From NCBI GenBank assembly GCA_027459565.1, contig DAIDIA010000303.1:1-31450 (forward strand): DNA of 31,450 nucleotides, written 5' to 3'. Of the stretch, positions 1 through 8,130 are shown piece after piece. The position numbers and the translations under genes were made by a program. Under the pieces are notes generated by a model. It did no database searches and had not been told where the DNA came from. It saw only the letters and a program-made list of their open reading frames with translations. This DNA comes from Acidimicrobiaceae bacterium. GTDB lineage: Bacteria; Actinomycetota; Acidimicrobiia; Acidimicrobiales; Bog-793. Numbering within the stretch: position 1 is the stretch's first letter; every line of letters starts with the position of its first letter.

Positions 1-10
1 CAGGAAAAGT

Positions 11-538
11 TTAGACTGCGAGCGCCCTATTTCCTATCTTTGCAATATTCGCAACTTGCTTAAATATGGTTATAAGAAATGAACATTGATTCACATACGA
101 GCTCGCGGCAAGGGCACCGAGGGACTTGAATGTGGTCTCGATCAACCTCTGGTCGTCTCTGATCTTGTGGGTCGTCGCGTAGATCTCGCCGCGAATCTGG
201 CCGAGCACCGCCGCCGCGTTGACGTAGGCCCGTGTCGCCGTGTACTCGACCGCGGATTTCTGGTAGAGCATCGCAGAGAGCGAGGCGATCTTCTTCTTCA
301 ATGTGCTACTGAGCGAGCGCTCGGCAACAATCGTGTTCGTCGTCGATCCCTTCTTGCCCGGCGCGCTCGCGGACGCTCCGGTCGGCGCAGCGGCCAAGTA
401 CGCGCCCAACAACACCAGGAGGGGGATCGCCGTACGCGTGCGCACGCGCCAGCATTCCCGACGCTGTCTGCGACGAGAGGGCTCAAGGGGAGATTGACCA
501 CACAAGGTCATCGTGGAAGTTGCGCGATGACAAGACAT
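11..538 (-). CDS. secreted coiled-coil protein, probably 3'-truncated
   Basis: About 175 residues. A hydrophobic stretch (AIPLLVLLGAYLAAA) followed by an Ala-rich cleavage-like region looks like a signal peptide. The mature part is mostly alpha-helical with heptad-like spacing and resembles the N-terminal coiled coil of PcsB/NlpC-P60-type cell-wall hydrolases, including the closing 'A..YV' element. After that element the reading frame enters AT-rich DNA (about positions 1-92) and ends after some 26 unrelated residues, with no catalytic domain. I infer that the gene is truncated by foreign or rearranged DNA, or that it is a stand-alone coiled-coil protein with a divergent tail. The start is uncertain: ATG 538, ATG 511 or a GTG nearer the signal peptide are all possible, and none has a clear ribosome binding site. 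Confidence 0.5.
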   Translation of the reverse strand: MSCHRATSTMTLCGQSPLEPSRRRQRRECWRVRTRTAIPLLVLLGAYLAAAPTGASASAPGKKGSTTNTIVAERSLSSTLKKKIASLSAMLYQKSAVEYTATRAYVNAAAVLGQIRGEIYATTHKIRDDQRLIETTFKSLGALAASSYVNQCSFLITIFKQVANIAKIGNRALAV

Positions 539-673
539 GTAACCCAAAACCGTAGTAGGTCATCCGCAGCATTTCGACACCCCCGGAAAAGGCACCGAAC
601 GGCCTGAGAATCCGCAGAATTCCTGTTCGTCCCTTTGGGAATCGCACCGCAACGTTCGCGAGATAATGGCCAC

Positions 674-1222
674 ATGGGATCCCTTGACGATGGCATCACC
701 GAAGAACTCTCGACCTGGCTCCTCGCTCAGCCGGTCTTCTTCGTCGCAACTGCTCCTCTCGGTTCCGAAGGACATGTGAACTGCTCCCCCAAGGGAAACC
801 GCGGAGAATTCGCCGTCATCGATGAACACTGCGTCGCCTATCTCGATCAGACCGGCAGCGGGGTCGAGACGATCGCCCACCTTCGCGAAAACGGCCGCAT
901 CACCGTGATGTTCTGCGCCTTCTCCGGTGCGCCGCGGATCGTCCGGCTCTCCGGGAACGGAACTTTCGTGCTTCGCGGTGGTGGACAATTCGAAGAGCTC
1001 GCTCGTCACTTCCCCAATCCTGTCGGAATCGGCGCACGGGCGATCATCGTCGCGCGTCTTGACCGTGTCGCCGATTCGTGTGGCTTCGGGGTACCTCTCA
1101 TGAGCTTCACCCGTCACCGCCTGGCACTCGACGCATGGGCGAACAAGAAGGGTGAGGAGGGCATCGCGCTCTACCAGGATCAGAACAACCGTCACAGTAT
1201 CGACGATCTCGATGGAATCTGA
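674..1222 (+). CDS. pyridoxamine 5'-phosphate oxidase-like FMN-binding protein
   Basis: 182 residues from ATG 674; a TTG at 635 in frame is less likely. The order of elements, an N-terminal helix, 'FFVATAPLGSEGHVNCSPKG', then 'VAYLDQTGSG.ET..HLRENGRITVMFCAF' and 'PRIVRLSGNG', is typical of the pyridoxamine 5'-phosphate oxidase-related split-barrel family, which binds FMN or F420. The C-terminal part 'CGFGVPLMSF..HR' with a following 'W..KKG' is the conserved end of a subgroup widespread in actinobacteria. The protein should be a soluble dimeric flavin-binding reductase or oxidase; the physiological substrate is not known. It stands 30-100 bp before the S4 gene on the same strand, so the two may be co-transcribed, but no functional link is evident. 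Confidence 0.85.
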   Translation: MGSLDDGITEELSTWLLAQPVFFVATAPLGSEGHVNCSPKGNRGEFAVIDEHCVAYLDQTGSGVETIAHLRENGRITVMFCAFSGAPRIVRLSGNGTFVLRGGGQFEELARHFPNPVGIGARAIIVARLDRVADSCGFGVPLMSFTRHRLALDAWANKKGEEGIALYQDQNNRHSIDDLDGI

Positions 1223-1323
1223 GCGCCCACGCGCGGCTAGCGCCCGAGATCTTGCCGGTGACGGCGGCTGCACCCGATCCCGGAGATGAACGAATCGGTG
1301 TCGCAGTGAGTCCGAAGAGTTCG

Positions 1324-1725
1324 ATGGGCCCGCGCGATGCCAATCTCGATTCAGGGCTTGAATCCGTGCGAATCGACCGCTACCTCTGGGCAATCCGAAT
1401 CTGCAAGACCCGGACCTCCGCCACCGAACTTTGCCGCGCAGGCCACGTCAGGATTAGAACGGCATCGGTTCGACCCGCGCACCTCGTGCGACGCGGCGAG
1501 CTGGTCACCATTGATCTCGAAGGTCAAACGCGGATCATCGAACCCGTGGAACTCATCGTGAACCGGGTTGGAGCACCACGAGCGAGGGAGTGTTATCTCG
1601 ATCGTTCACCGGCACAACAGACCAAGACCAGAGATGTTGCTCCGTTTTGGCGAGATGCCTCGACGGGCCGACCCACAAAGCGAGACCGGCGGATGCTTGA
1701 TCGGTTACGCGACCGGCCTCGCTAG
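1324..1725 (+). CDS. S4-domain RNA-binding protein, Hsp15-like
   Basis: 133 residues from ATG 1324; an in-frame TTG at 1252 would add 24 residues of low similarity. Residues 15-75 form an S4 RNA-binding domain: 'VRIDRYLWAIR..KTRTSATELCRAGHV' followed by 'RPAHLVRRGELVTI'. Family members (Hsp15/HslR) bind stalled 50S subunits carrying nascent chains; this shorter actinobacterial form has the usual 'NRVGAPRARECYLDRSP' segment and a basic C-terminus ending in 'TGRPTKRDRRMLDRLR', the typical tail that may contact RNA. The usual 'VNG' of the S4 loop is replaced by 'IRTASV', a mild deviation. The role in ribosome recycling is inferred from the family. Confidence 0.82.
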   Translation: MGPRDANLDSGLESVRIDRYLWAIRICKTRTSATELCRAGHVRIRTASVRPAHLVRRGELVTIDLEGQTRIIEPVELIVNRVGAPRARECYLDRSPAQQTKTRDVAPFWRDASTGRPTKRDRRMLDRLRDRPR

Positions 1726-1738
1726 GAGATTCCTCTCC
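1725..1738. terminator. small hairpin after S4 gene
   Basis: A 5-bp inverted repeat GGAGA-TTCC-TCTCC begins at the stop codon of the S4 gene and lies between convergent genes. The stem is short and has no T-run, so it is only a weak terminator candidate. Confidence 0.2.
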
Positions 1739-1844
1739 AATCGGACGAATCGAGTATCTGCTGCGCCAAGTCTGCCGCCCTGCGACACCGGCGAGGCGCA
1801 GTGACCGCCAGAGGCGCTCCGGATCGAGACTCGATGCGCGCGGA

Positions 1845-3014
1845 TCAGTCGTTCGAATGCAAGATGGAGTTCAGACCACCCCAGCTGGGGTTCTGGGGAC
1901 GCGCCTCGACCCGACCGGTTTCGCCGTGTCGATAGAACAAGAGGCCCGACGCCCCGCTGAGCTCCCTCGCTTTGACAACGCGCGTCGTCCCCTCCGAATG
2001 GACGGTGACAGGCGTCCCCGCAGTGAGGTACAGCCCGGCCTCGACGGTGCAGTAGTCACCGAGAGAGATGCCGATGCCGGCGTTCGCCCCAACCAGACAG
2101 TGCTCTCCTACCGTGATGACCTCTTTTCCGCCGCCGGAGAGTGTGCCCATGATCGAGGCGCCTCCTCCGATGTCGCTGTCTGCTCCAATGACGACACCCG
2201 CACTGATGCGGCCCTCGATCATGCATGGCCCGAGTGTTCCGGCATTGAAGTTGCAGAAGCCCTCCTGCATCACTGTTGTTCCTGCGGCAAGGTGCGCTCC
2301 AAGACGCACACGGCTTGCGTCCGCTATCCGCACCCCGCCAGGTACCACGTAATCGGTCATGCGCGGAAACTTGTCAACGCTGTGAACCGCAATGGTCTCT
2401 CCCGCGAGATTGTCGTATGCGAGAAAGATGTTCATCGCCTCGGGATCGATGGGACCGCGATTTGTCCACGCCACGTTATTCAAGAGGGCAAACAGACCGT
2501 CGAGATTAATCTTGCGCGGCTCAACGTGGCGAAGCGAGAGGAGGTGGAGGCGCAGGTAGGCATCAGAGGCAGTCTTCGGAGGCGACGTCGGGTCTTCGAT
2601 GACAACGAGAACCGGAACGCGCAACCGGATCTCGCCAGCAATGAACTCTGGATCCTCCTTCACGAGCGATCCGAGCACACGGAGTGCATCGATATTGCCG
2701 TGCCCCTCTTCATTCATGAACGCGTGCAGACGTGCCTCGACGTGCTCGTAGAACTCTTCGCTGTCAATCTTTACGGTCTCGGACATCGTTGCGATCGCGT
2801 CGTAGAGCACCGCCCATGTACCGAAGTTCTCCCCGACGTTGATCGCCACAAACCGGGTATCGAGAACCTTTGGCTCGTCTCCTGCCTCTCGTTGCCAACA
2901 CGTAGCAATCCCAAGCGCGAAGGCGAAGGGGCGCGAATACCCCGGGCGTCTCTCTACCTCGGCGACAAACTGCTGGAACTCTTCCTTTGTCTTCAAAACG
3001 AGATGAGAGGCCAT
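1845..3014 (-). CDS. dapD: 2,3,4,5-tetrahydropyridine-2,6-dicarboxylate N-succinyltransferase
   Basis: 389 residues. DapD transfers a succinyl group from succinyl-CoA to tetrahydrodipicolinate in the succinylase branch of diaminopimelate/lysine synthesis, a cytosolic step that also supplies peptidoglycan. The C-terminal half shows the left-handed beta-helix hexapeptide pattern and hallmark strings 'VMQEGFCNFNAGTLG', 'EGRISAGVVIG', 'DIGGGASIMGTLSGGG' and 'GANAGIGISLGD', which match the actinobacterial (Mycobacterium-type) DapD group. 'VPGGVRIADASRVRLGAHLA' introduces the helix. The protein is longer than mycobacterial DapD (about 317 residues), because of an extended N-terminal region (about residues 1-210). 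ATG 3014 is the only good start. No other dap or lys gene lies next to it; the next gene, DUF6629, is divergent. Confidence 0.93.
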   Translation of the reverse strand: MASHLVLKTKEEFQQFVAEVERRPGYSRPFAFALGIATCWQREAGDEPKVLDTRFVAINVGENFGTWAVLYDAIATMSETVKIDSEEFYEHVEARLHAFMNEEGHGNIDALRVLGSLVKEDPEFIAGEIRLRVPVLVVIEDPTSPPKTASDAYLRLHLLSLRHVEPRKINLDGLFALLNNVAWTNRGPIDPEAMNIFLAYDNLAGETIAVHSVDKFPRMTDYVVPGGVRIADASRVRLGAHLAAGTTVMQEGFCNFNAGTLGPCMIEGRISAGVVIGADSDIGGGASIMGTLSGGGKEVITVGEHCLVGANAGIGISLGDYCTVEAGLYLTAGTPVTVHSEGTTRVVKARELSGASGLLFYRHGETGRVEARPQNPSWGGLNSILHSND

Positions 3015-3176
3015 TCCCCCACTCTACTCGGGCCCCTCGCGGGCTCATATGTGCGGAGTTCGGGCGCCGACGTTCTGCATTTCTTCCTACATCGACCGCC
3101 TTGACCTGCCAGTCGCAACGACGAGCGATTGCCGCGAACTCCGATGACCCCCAAGCGCTTCCGATACGGTGCTGTC

Positions 3177-3866
3177 ATGTGCTTCTCGCCTCAGGCAGAC
3201 CTTGTGGGCGGGGTCGTCATCGGCGCGATAGGGATCGACGCGCTTCGCCACGTCGAAAAGCGGGCCAGTCACCTTGCGATCGCAGCGCTCCCTCTGGTTC
3301 TTGCCTTTCACCAACTGGACGAGGCGTTCGTCTGGTTGGGCCTCGAGGGTCATGTTCCGCGATCCGTCGAGCACGTCACGCTATGGATCTACCTTCTCAT
3401 CGCTTTCGTGCTGCTGCCGATCTACGTTCCACTCGCGGTGATGGGTTATGAGCCGACCGCGCAACGAAAATGGGCGATGACACCCTTTGTCGCAATCGGA
3501 GCCTTCGTATCGGTGACACTCCTGCTCGCGATGCTGCGCGGGCCATTCGGCGTCACGATGCATCCACTTCACCTCTCCTACCACCTGCGCCTTGGGCACA
3601 CGATCACCATCGTCGGCCTGTACGTCGTCGCGGTCTGCGGCGCACTCCTCTTCTCCGGAATCCGTCCCATGGTTGTCTTTGGTCTGATCAACCTCGTCGC
3701 CGTCATCGTCATCGTGTATCTCACCGCCGATGGATTTGCCTCGGTGTGGTGCGCCTGGGCAGCGATCTCGAGTGGCGCCATCGCCCTGCGCCTCCGCCTG
3801 CAGCGGCGACGGCAACTCGATCAGTCCGGTGTGAACGGCCAGCGATATCTTTCGCATCTCGGCTAG
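3177..3866 (+). CDS. DUF6629 family integral membrane protein
   Basis: 229 residues from ATG 3177, which begins with the family-typical 'MCFSPQADLV.G.VIG..GIDALRHV'. The rest is a multispan membrane protein with about seven hydrophobic segments, including 'LAIAALPLVLAFHQLDEAFVW', 'IYLLIAFVLLPIYVPLAVMG', 'FVAIGAFVSVTLLLAM' and three more towards the C-terminus, ending in a basic cytosolic tail. The conserved motif 'HQLDEAFVWLGL' after the second helix and the 'YHLRLGH' segment recur in family members I know of. Function is unknown; no catalytic activity has been assigned. It is divergent from dapD, with about 160 bp between them for both promoters. Confidence 0.8.
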   Translation: MCFSPQADLVGGVVIGAIGIDALRHVEKRASHLAIAALPLVLAFHQLDEAFVWLGLEGHVPRSVEHVTLWIYLLIAFVLLPIYVPLAVMGYEPTAQRKWAMTPFVAIGAFVSVTLLLAMLRGPFGVTMHPLHLSYHLRLGHTITIVGLYVVAVCGALLFSGIRPMVVFGLINLVAVIVIVYLTADGFASVWCAWAAISSGAIALRLRLQRRRQLDQSGVNGQRYLSHLG

Positions 3867-4031
3867 CTATCACGGCCCCAACCCGCGTTGTTCACCTCGA
3901 AAATTGATGGTGACCGGCGGGCCCCGTCTCGAGCGACATTCCTCGCCGGCACCATCTTGGCCGGTTTACAATCTGCGGTGACACACCGGACCACACGCGA
4001 GAGCGACGGTCTGTTTCAAGACGGGGGATCC

Positions 4032-4640
4032 ATGGTTGATATCGCAGGGGCGACACACGCGACAGCGCACATCGACAGCGCGCCGCGCCCAAAGATCCAG
4101 ATAGTTCCGGTACGGGGACTGCCCATTGTCGCAGTCGCGCTGATCGGACTCATTGTTGCGATTGCAAGCAACTCATACTGGGCGCTTGATTTCTTTCACG
4201 TGGTGAGTGGCGGCCTGTGGACGGGAATCGACCTGTTCCTTGGATTCATCATCGGACCGATACTGGGCCGGCTCTCGATACCCGCGCGGGCAGAGTTCTC
4301 TGCGCGGTTCATGCCGAAGATGGTGATCATCATGCCGACGCTGGTCATCATGACCCTCGCGGCGGGCTGGCAGGTTGCACGACACCAGCACACAATCCTC
4401 AGTTCATACTCGCATCACGGTTGGATTGTCGCCTCGATGATCGTCGTCGGGGTTATGGCAGTCATCGCGATTGGGCTTTTAGAGCCGGCCAACCTTGCGG
4501 TGCTTTTTGAGATGAATAAGCCCCACCCGAATGGCCAACTCATCGAAAAACTCATGAAGAGGTTCATCTACACCGCAGGCATCACGGGGGCGATGCAGGT
4601 TGCGACTCTGGTCATCATGACAAGAATTGCGAGCGTCTGA
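4032..4640 (+). CDS. four-helix membrane protein, unknown function
   Basis: 202 residues from ATG 4032, which is preceded by a GGGGGA ribosome binding site; an upstream in-frame start at 3888 lacks one and would add a non-hydrophobic extension. Four hydrophobic helices follow a polar N-terminus: 'IVAVALIGLIVAIASNSYWAL', a pair around 'GLWTGIDLFLGFIIGPIL' and 'MVIIMPTLVIMTLAAGW', 'IVASMIVVGVMAVIAIGLL' and a last one near the C-terminus. Conserved-looking polar residues inside helices (His in 'FFHVVSGGLWTG', 'RFMPKM') recall CopD-like or other putative heme/metal membrane proteins, but I cannot place it in a family. The stop codon overlaps the start of the next gene, so the two are probably translated together and may form one complex. 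Confidence 0.75.
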   Translation: MVDIAGATHATAHIDSAPRPKIQIVPVRGLPIVAVALIGLIVAIASNSYWALDFFHVVSGGLWTGIDLFLGFIIGPILGRLSIPARAEFSARFMPKMVIIMPTLVIMTLAAGWQVARHQHTILSSYSHHGWIVASMIVVGVMAVIAIGLLEPANLAVLFEMNKPHPNGQLIEKLMKRFIYTAGITGAMQVATLVIMTRIASV

Positions 4641-5068
4641 TGGCACAGATCCCTACGCCCTCAGTCAGTCTCGCCGACCGGAAACTGCCTCCAATCGCCG
4701 AAATGATCGTCGTCTCGATGGCATTGGTCATCTCCAGTGGCATCTACCTTGCCTCCCATCTTCCCCAGCGCGCCTCCCTCGTTCCGGTCACCGTGTTACT
4801 GGTGGTCGCGGGGTTCTCCACGCTGAGCGCGGTCCTCGCGGTGAGCCGATTGCGAGACTTCAACTGGAGGGTCTTCTTCCTGGTCTTGAGATGGGCGATG
4901 GTCGCCTATGTCATCATCGGCGGAATTCTCGAGTTCGTCTTCATCTTCGACCACACTCGCGGATCCATGTTGCTGGTGTTCACGCTCTCTCTGGCGATCT
5001 TTGCACTCGATATCCCGCTGCTGCTCTCCTTCTCCGTCGCGCGCTATCAGGAGCTCGAAACGCCATAG
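4640..5068 (+). CDS. small four-helix membrane protein
   Basis: 142 residues. The start A at 4640 is the last base of the preceding TGA, a classic coupled overlap. Four hydrophobic segments are visible: 'MIVVSMALVISSGIYLASHL', 'SLVPVTVLLVVAGFSTLSAV', 'WRVFFLVLRWAMVAYVIIGGI' and 'SMLLVFTLSLAIFALDIPLLL'. A short polar N-terminus and a short C-terminal tail suggest both ends are cytosolic. I do not recognise a family. Its tight coupling with the upstream membrane protein suggests a two-component membrane assembly in about equal amounts. The gene is followed by about 225 bp without a gene before the next secreted protein. Confidence 0.72.
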   Translation: MAQIPTPSVSLADRKLPPIAEMIVVSMALVISSGIYLASHLPQRASLVPVTVLLVVAGFSTLSAVLAVSRLRDFNWRVFFLVLRWAMVAYVIIGGILEFVFIFDHTRGSMLLVFTLSLAIFALDIPLLLSFSVARYQELETP

Positions 5069-5294
5069 CAAAGCGCACCGCGCGCGACAACAGACCTGCG
5101 GGGAAGATCGCACCCTTCGTCGCGCACTCGGTTTGGATTGTCAGCGATGAAGACAACGCTCCCGATTTGCGCGCAGCGCGCACGGAGCCGCATTACACAC
5201 CCATAACAGCGCCTATCAGATTCATAACAATGCAGGTGCGATATTTGGCTCGCGCCCATGTGGGCGTCGCAGTTCAAGAAAGGGGGGAGATGCA

Positions 5295-6005
5295 ATGAGT
5301 CTCAGGATCCTTAGAGTTGGCATTGCCTCTGCAATCTTCGGGGGAACTCTTGCCGTTCTCGCGCCGGCTGCCACTGCCACCGTCGCGCGCCCGCACGATT
5401 TCGCGTCGGATCAGCGCGCGTTGGAGTCCCAGCTGGCGATACGGGCGAGCCAGCTCAACCGGCTCAATACCGACATATCCAGCGCGAAGTCACTCACCGC
5501 GGCCCACGCGGCGGCGCTCAACGCCGACGTCGCTGCCGCCCTCGCCAACATCAACGCGCTTATCGCCAAGGTTCCCACCGACACCACCAACACCGAGCTC
5601 CGCGCCGATGCCACCGAGATGGTCAGGAAGAATCGCGTCTTCGCGGTTTTGACTCCTCAGGTCTTTCTCACCATCGAATCGGACAGCGTCGCGAGTGGTG
5701 TGGCCTCACTGCAAGGCGAAGAGTCCAACCTGCTCGCCGCGGTCAACGGTCTTGTGGGCCAGCACGGCTACAAGAACGCGTTCAACCGATACACCCAGTT
5801 CGTCACGCTCGTGAACCGGGCGAGCCTCGATGCGACCGATATCGCGACGAGGGTGCTCGCCCAGACTCCGGCGAATTTTCCCGGTGACACGGGATTGTTC
5901 GTCCACGCGAACCGGGCCCTGCTCGGGGCGAACATCGAACTTGCCCGCGCAAACTACGACGCGAGCATCATCGGACTCGCCGCTGGCGGCTATACCGGCG
6001 GATGA
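5295..6005 (+). CDS. secreted alpha-helical protein, unknown function
   Basis: 236 residues, ATG 5295 with a very strong AGGGGGGAGA ribosome binding site. The N-terminus 'MSLRILRVGIASAIFGGTLAVLAPAATATVA' is a clear signal peptide with a cleavage site near residue 28. The mature protein is Ala/Asn-rich and predicted helical, with repeated 'L...I..A..L...HAAALNADVAAAL' patterns at residues 40-95 and no cysteines, so it resembles an exported helical-bundle protein. No transmembrane helix or cell-wall anchor follows, so it should be released or held by partners. I do not recognise the family. A stem-loop starts directly at its stop codon and a second one lies before the next gene. Confidence 0.75.
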   Translation: MSLRILRVGIASAIFGGTLAVLAPAATATVARPHDFASDQRALESQLAIRASQLNRLNTDISSAKSLTAAHAAALNADVAAALANINALIAKVPTDTTNTELRADATEMVRKNRVFAVLTPQVFLTIESDSVASGVASLQGEESNLLAAVNGLVGQHGYKNAFNRYTQFVTLVNRASLDATDIATRVLAQTPANFPGDTGLFVHANRALLGANIELARANYDASIIGLAAGGYTGG

Positions 6006-6021
6006 CGACTCCCCGGTCGTC
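6004..6021 (+). terminator. stem-loop overlapping stop codon
   Basis: GACGAC-TCCCCG-GTCGTC is a perfect 6-bp stem starting inside the TGA of the preceding gene. There is no T-run, so termination is uncertain. Confidence 0.3.
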
Positions 6022-6093
6022 GAAGATGGCCACGTGTCATCGCGACAACTGCCCGGTTCGGAGGTCCAGCGTTCATAGGTGAAGGATCAGCCG

Positions 6094-6113
6094 TTCCGGG
6101 CAGCCGCCCGGAA
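6094..6113 (+). terminator. 8-bp perfect stem-loop between two secreted-protein genes
   Basis: TTCCGGGC, loop AGCC, GCCCGGAA form a perfect GC-rich 8-bp stem that ends 27 bp before the next start codon. It could end transcription of the upstream gene (no clear T-run follows) or be a leader structure of the downstream gene. Confidence 0.45.
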
Positions 6114-6140
6114 TCCGCAGCAGGCGATCATGAGATATTG

Positions 6141-7994
6141 ATGAAGAATTCCGATCGCGGCAACAACAAAATATCGAATCGAACTACCGTCATTACCGTG
6201 CATTCGCGTCTCCACCCATTCGCTCTCATCATCGCTACGATTCTGCTCCTCGGCGGCCTCTCGATCGTCTCGACCCTCGCCTCGACAGAGCCGGCGGGGG
6301 CGGCGGTGCTCTGCACGACGCAGAGCGCCGCTACGCCGAGTTCCGTCGGAGGGCCCGCGTACTACCTCTTTGAATCAAACGGCACAGTCGTTTCGTGCGG
6401 CGGGGCGCCGCTGCACGGCTCGAGGCCAAAGGAGCGTCTCTCGAATCCGATTGTGACTGGTGCATCAACCCCAGCGGGGGCCGGATACTGGATGGTGAGC
6501 GCTCACGGCGACGTCTTCGCCTATGGAAACGCGACGGATCTGGGATCGCCCGCACACCTCCATCTGCGTTCGCCGATCGTCGGATTCGCCCCAACTCCGG
6601 ATGGCAACGGCTACTGGGTCGTCAGTGCGAGCGGCAACCTCTTCCACTTCGGCGACGCCGGCTTCTTCGGGTCCACCGTCCATGATCAAAGAGATGGCGA
6701 CATCGTCGCCATTCTTGCGACGCCAGACGGAAATGGATACTGGATCGTCTCGCCCCTGGGAATCGTCCACAACTTCGGAGATGCCCCACCGGTGGGTTCA
6801 CTCCGGTACAAGCGGCCACAGGTTGTCGCCGCCAGCGCCAATCCCGACGGCCGCGGACTTGTGATCCTCACCAAAGATGGTGGAGTGCACAACCTCGGAA
6901 CGAGCGGATACTTCGGGTCCCTGGTTCATCGTCGCCAGCCGCGACCCCTCACCTCCATCGCCTCCACTCCGGATGGGAACGGCTACCTCCTCGCGAACGG
7001 AGCTGGCTACGTCGTCACCTTCGGCGACGCGGTCTTCGAGGGATCGCTCGCAACGTCGCCTCCAAGACGGCCGACACGGATCGTCGCTCTCGACGAGATC
7101 ACGCTCCCGACCCCCGCGACCCTGACGAGCACGCTCGTCGCTCCGAGCTCGCTTTTGCCGAGGGGTGCGTTCGGATACGACGTATCGAACTTCCAGTGCT
7201 CGTCGCCCGGCTCCAACGTAGCCTCATCGAGCCTGCCGAGCGTCTCGACATTCTCCGTCATCGAGGCAGCGGGTTGGCTCGACAGCTCGCAGAACACCTG
7301 TCTTGCCTCTGAGACAGCCTGGGCAAATGCCGCGGCCGGTACGGCAGGAGCGCACTACAGCCTGTACCTGTTCACCAACTCGCCCGATCAATCCGCAGCA
7401 GCGAACGCGCTCGATGCGACTGGTCCCGCAGGCAGTTGCGCCTCGCTCACGCCAACCTCGGCTCCGGTCTCCCAAGCTGCCTGCGTGGCGTACAACTACG
7501 GCTTCGAGGGGGCACTGGCTGCCTACAACGGCGCCTTGGCCGTTGGGGTCTCCGCATCGCTTTGGTGGCTCGACGTCGAGGGTCCAAACCTCTCGGGCAA
7601 CCAGTATTCAAATTTTGCAGCCGGAAAATACTGGTCGAACTCCCAGGCGTTGAACGACGACACCATTCAGGGCGCCATCGACGCATTGCGCAGCGAGGGA
7701 ATCACGGTCGGCATCTACTCCTCGAGCGTGCAGTATCCGAAGATCGCAGGTCCGTACGTCCCGACGGGCAACCAGATCCCGCTGTGGATCGCGGGCGCGC
7801 CATGGACTAATCCCCCGTATTCCGAGAGCGGGCTCCCAGCTCCCGGAGTCCTCGCGGGGTGGTGCGCGGGAACGTCGGGATACGGTGCCAACTATCCGAG
7901 CGATCTCTTTGCGAATGGCGTTCCGTGGATGCTCCAGGAGACCCCCGGCACCGAACCCTCCCCCTATGGAATCGACCCGAACTACTCCTGCTGA
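6141..7994 (+). CDS. secreted six-repeat protein with C-terminal GH25-like domain
   Basis: 617 residues. A signal peptide (hydrophobic residues about 28-48 after a basic N-terminus) is followed at residues 75-320 by six repeats of about 40 residues with the pattern 'GYW.VS..G.V..FGDA...GS', separated by 'A..PDGNG'; this repeat type is common in secreted Acidimicrobiia proteins and is likely a beta-propeller-like fold. After a Ser/Thr/Pro linker, residues about 343-618 start with 'GAFGYDVSNFQC' and contain 'LWWLDVEG', the Asp and Asp-x-Glu positions (near 348, 479 and 481) expected of GH25/DUF1906-like muramidase folds, then 'GIYSS..QY' and 'PLWIAGA'. I infer a cell-wall or envelope-polymer binding or hydrolysing protein. 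ATG 6141 was chosen; TTG 6138 is in frame one codon upstream. Confidence 0.82.
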   Translation: MKNSDRGNNKISNRTTVITVHSRLHPFALIIATILLLGGLSIVSTLASTEPAGAAVLCTTQSAATPSSVGGPAYYLFESNGTVVSCGGAPLHGSRPKERLSNPIVTGASTPAGAGYWMVSAHGDVFAYGNATDLGSPAHLHLRSPIVGFAPTPDGNGYWVVSASGNLFHFGDAGFFGSTVHDQRDGDIVAILATPDGNGYWIVSPLGIVHNFGDAPPVGSLRYKRPQVVAASANPDGRGLVILTKDGGVHNLGTSGYFGSLVHRRQPRPLTSIASTPDGNGYLLANGAGYVVTFGDAVFEGSLATSPPRRPTRIVALDEITLPTPATLTSTLVAPSSLLPRGAFGYDVSNFQCSSPGSNVASSSLPSVSTFSVIEAAGWLDSSQNTCLASETAWANAAAGTAGAHYSLYLFTNSPDQSAAANALDATGPAGSCASLTPTSAPVSQAACVAYNYGFEGALAAYNGALAVGVSASLWWLDVEGPNLSGNQYSNFAAGKYWSNSQALNDDTIQGAIDALRSEGITVGIYSSSVQYPKIAGPYVPTGNQIPLWIAGAPWTNPPYSESGLPAPGVLAGWCAGTSGYGANYPSDLFANGVPWMLQETPGTEPSPYGIDPNYSC

Positions 7995-8130
7995 CTCCTC
8001 CTTTCGTCGCAAGATGCGCGCGCAGGGTTTGAACGCGACCGCTTCGCATGCCAGACGCTGGAATTGACAATCGTGCCGATTGCGACGATGGCACCGAACG
8101 TGTCGCGGGAATGCCCGGAGGTCGGACCGG

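Noticed and set aside
86..607. Plus-strand frame of 173 codons opposite the coiled-coil protein
   Set aside because: Arg-rich shadow of the minus-strand gene, with no family resemblance.
1857..3104. Plus-strand frame of 415 codons
   Set aside because: Antisense shadow of dapD, whose family motifs are clear on the minus strand.
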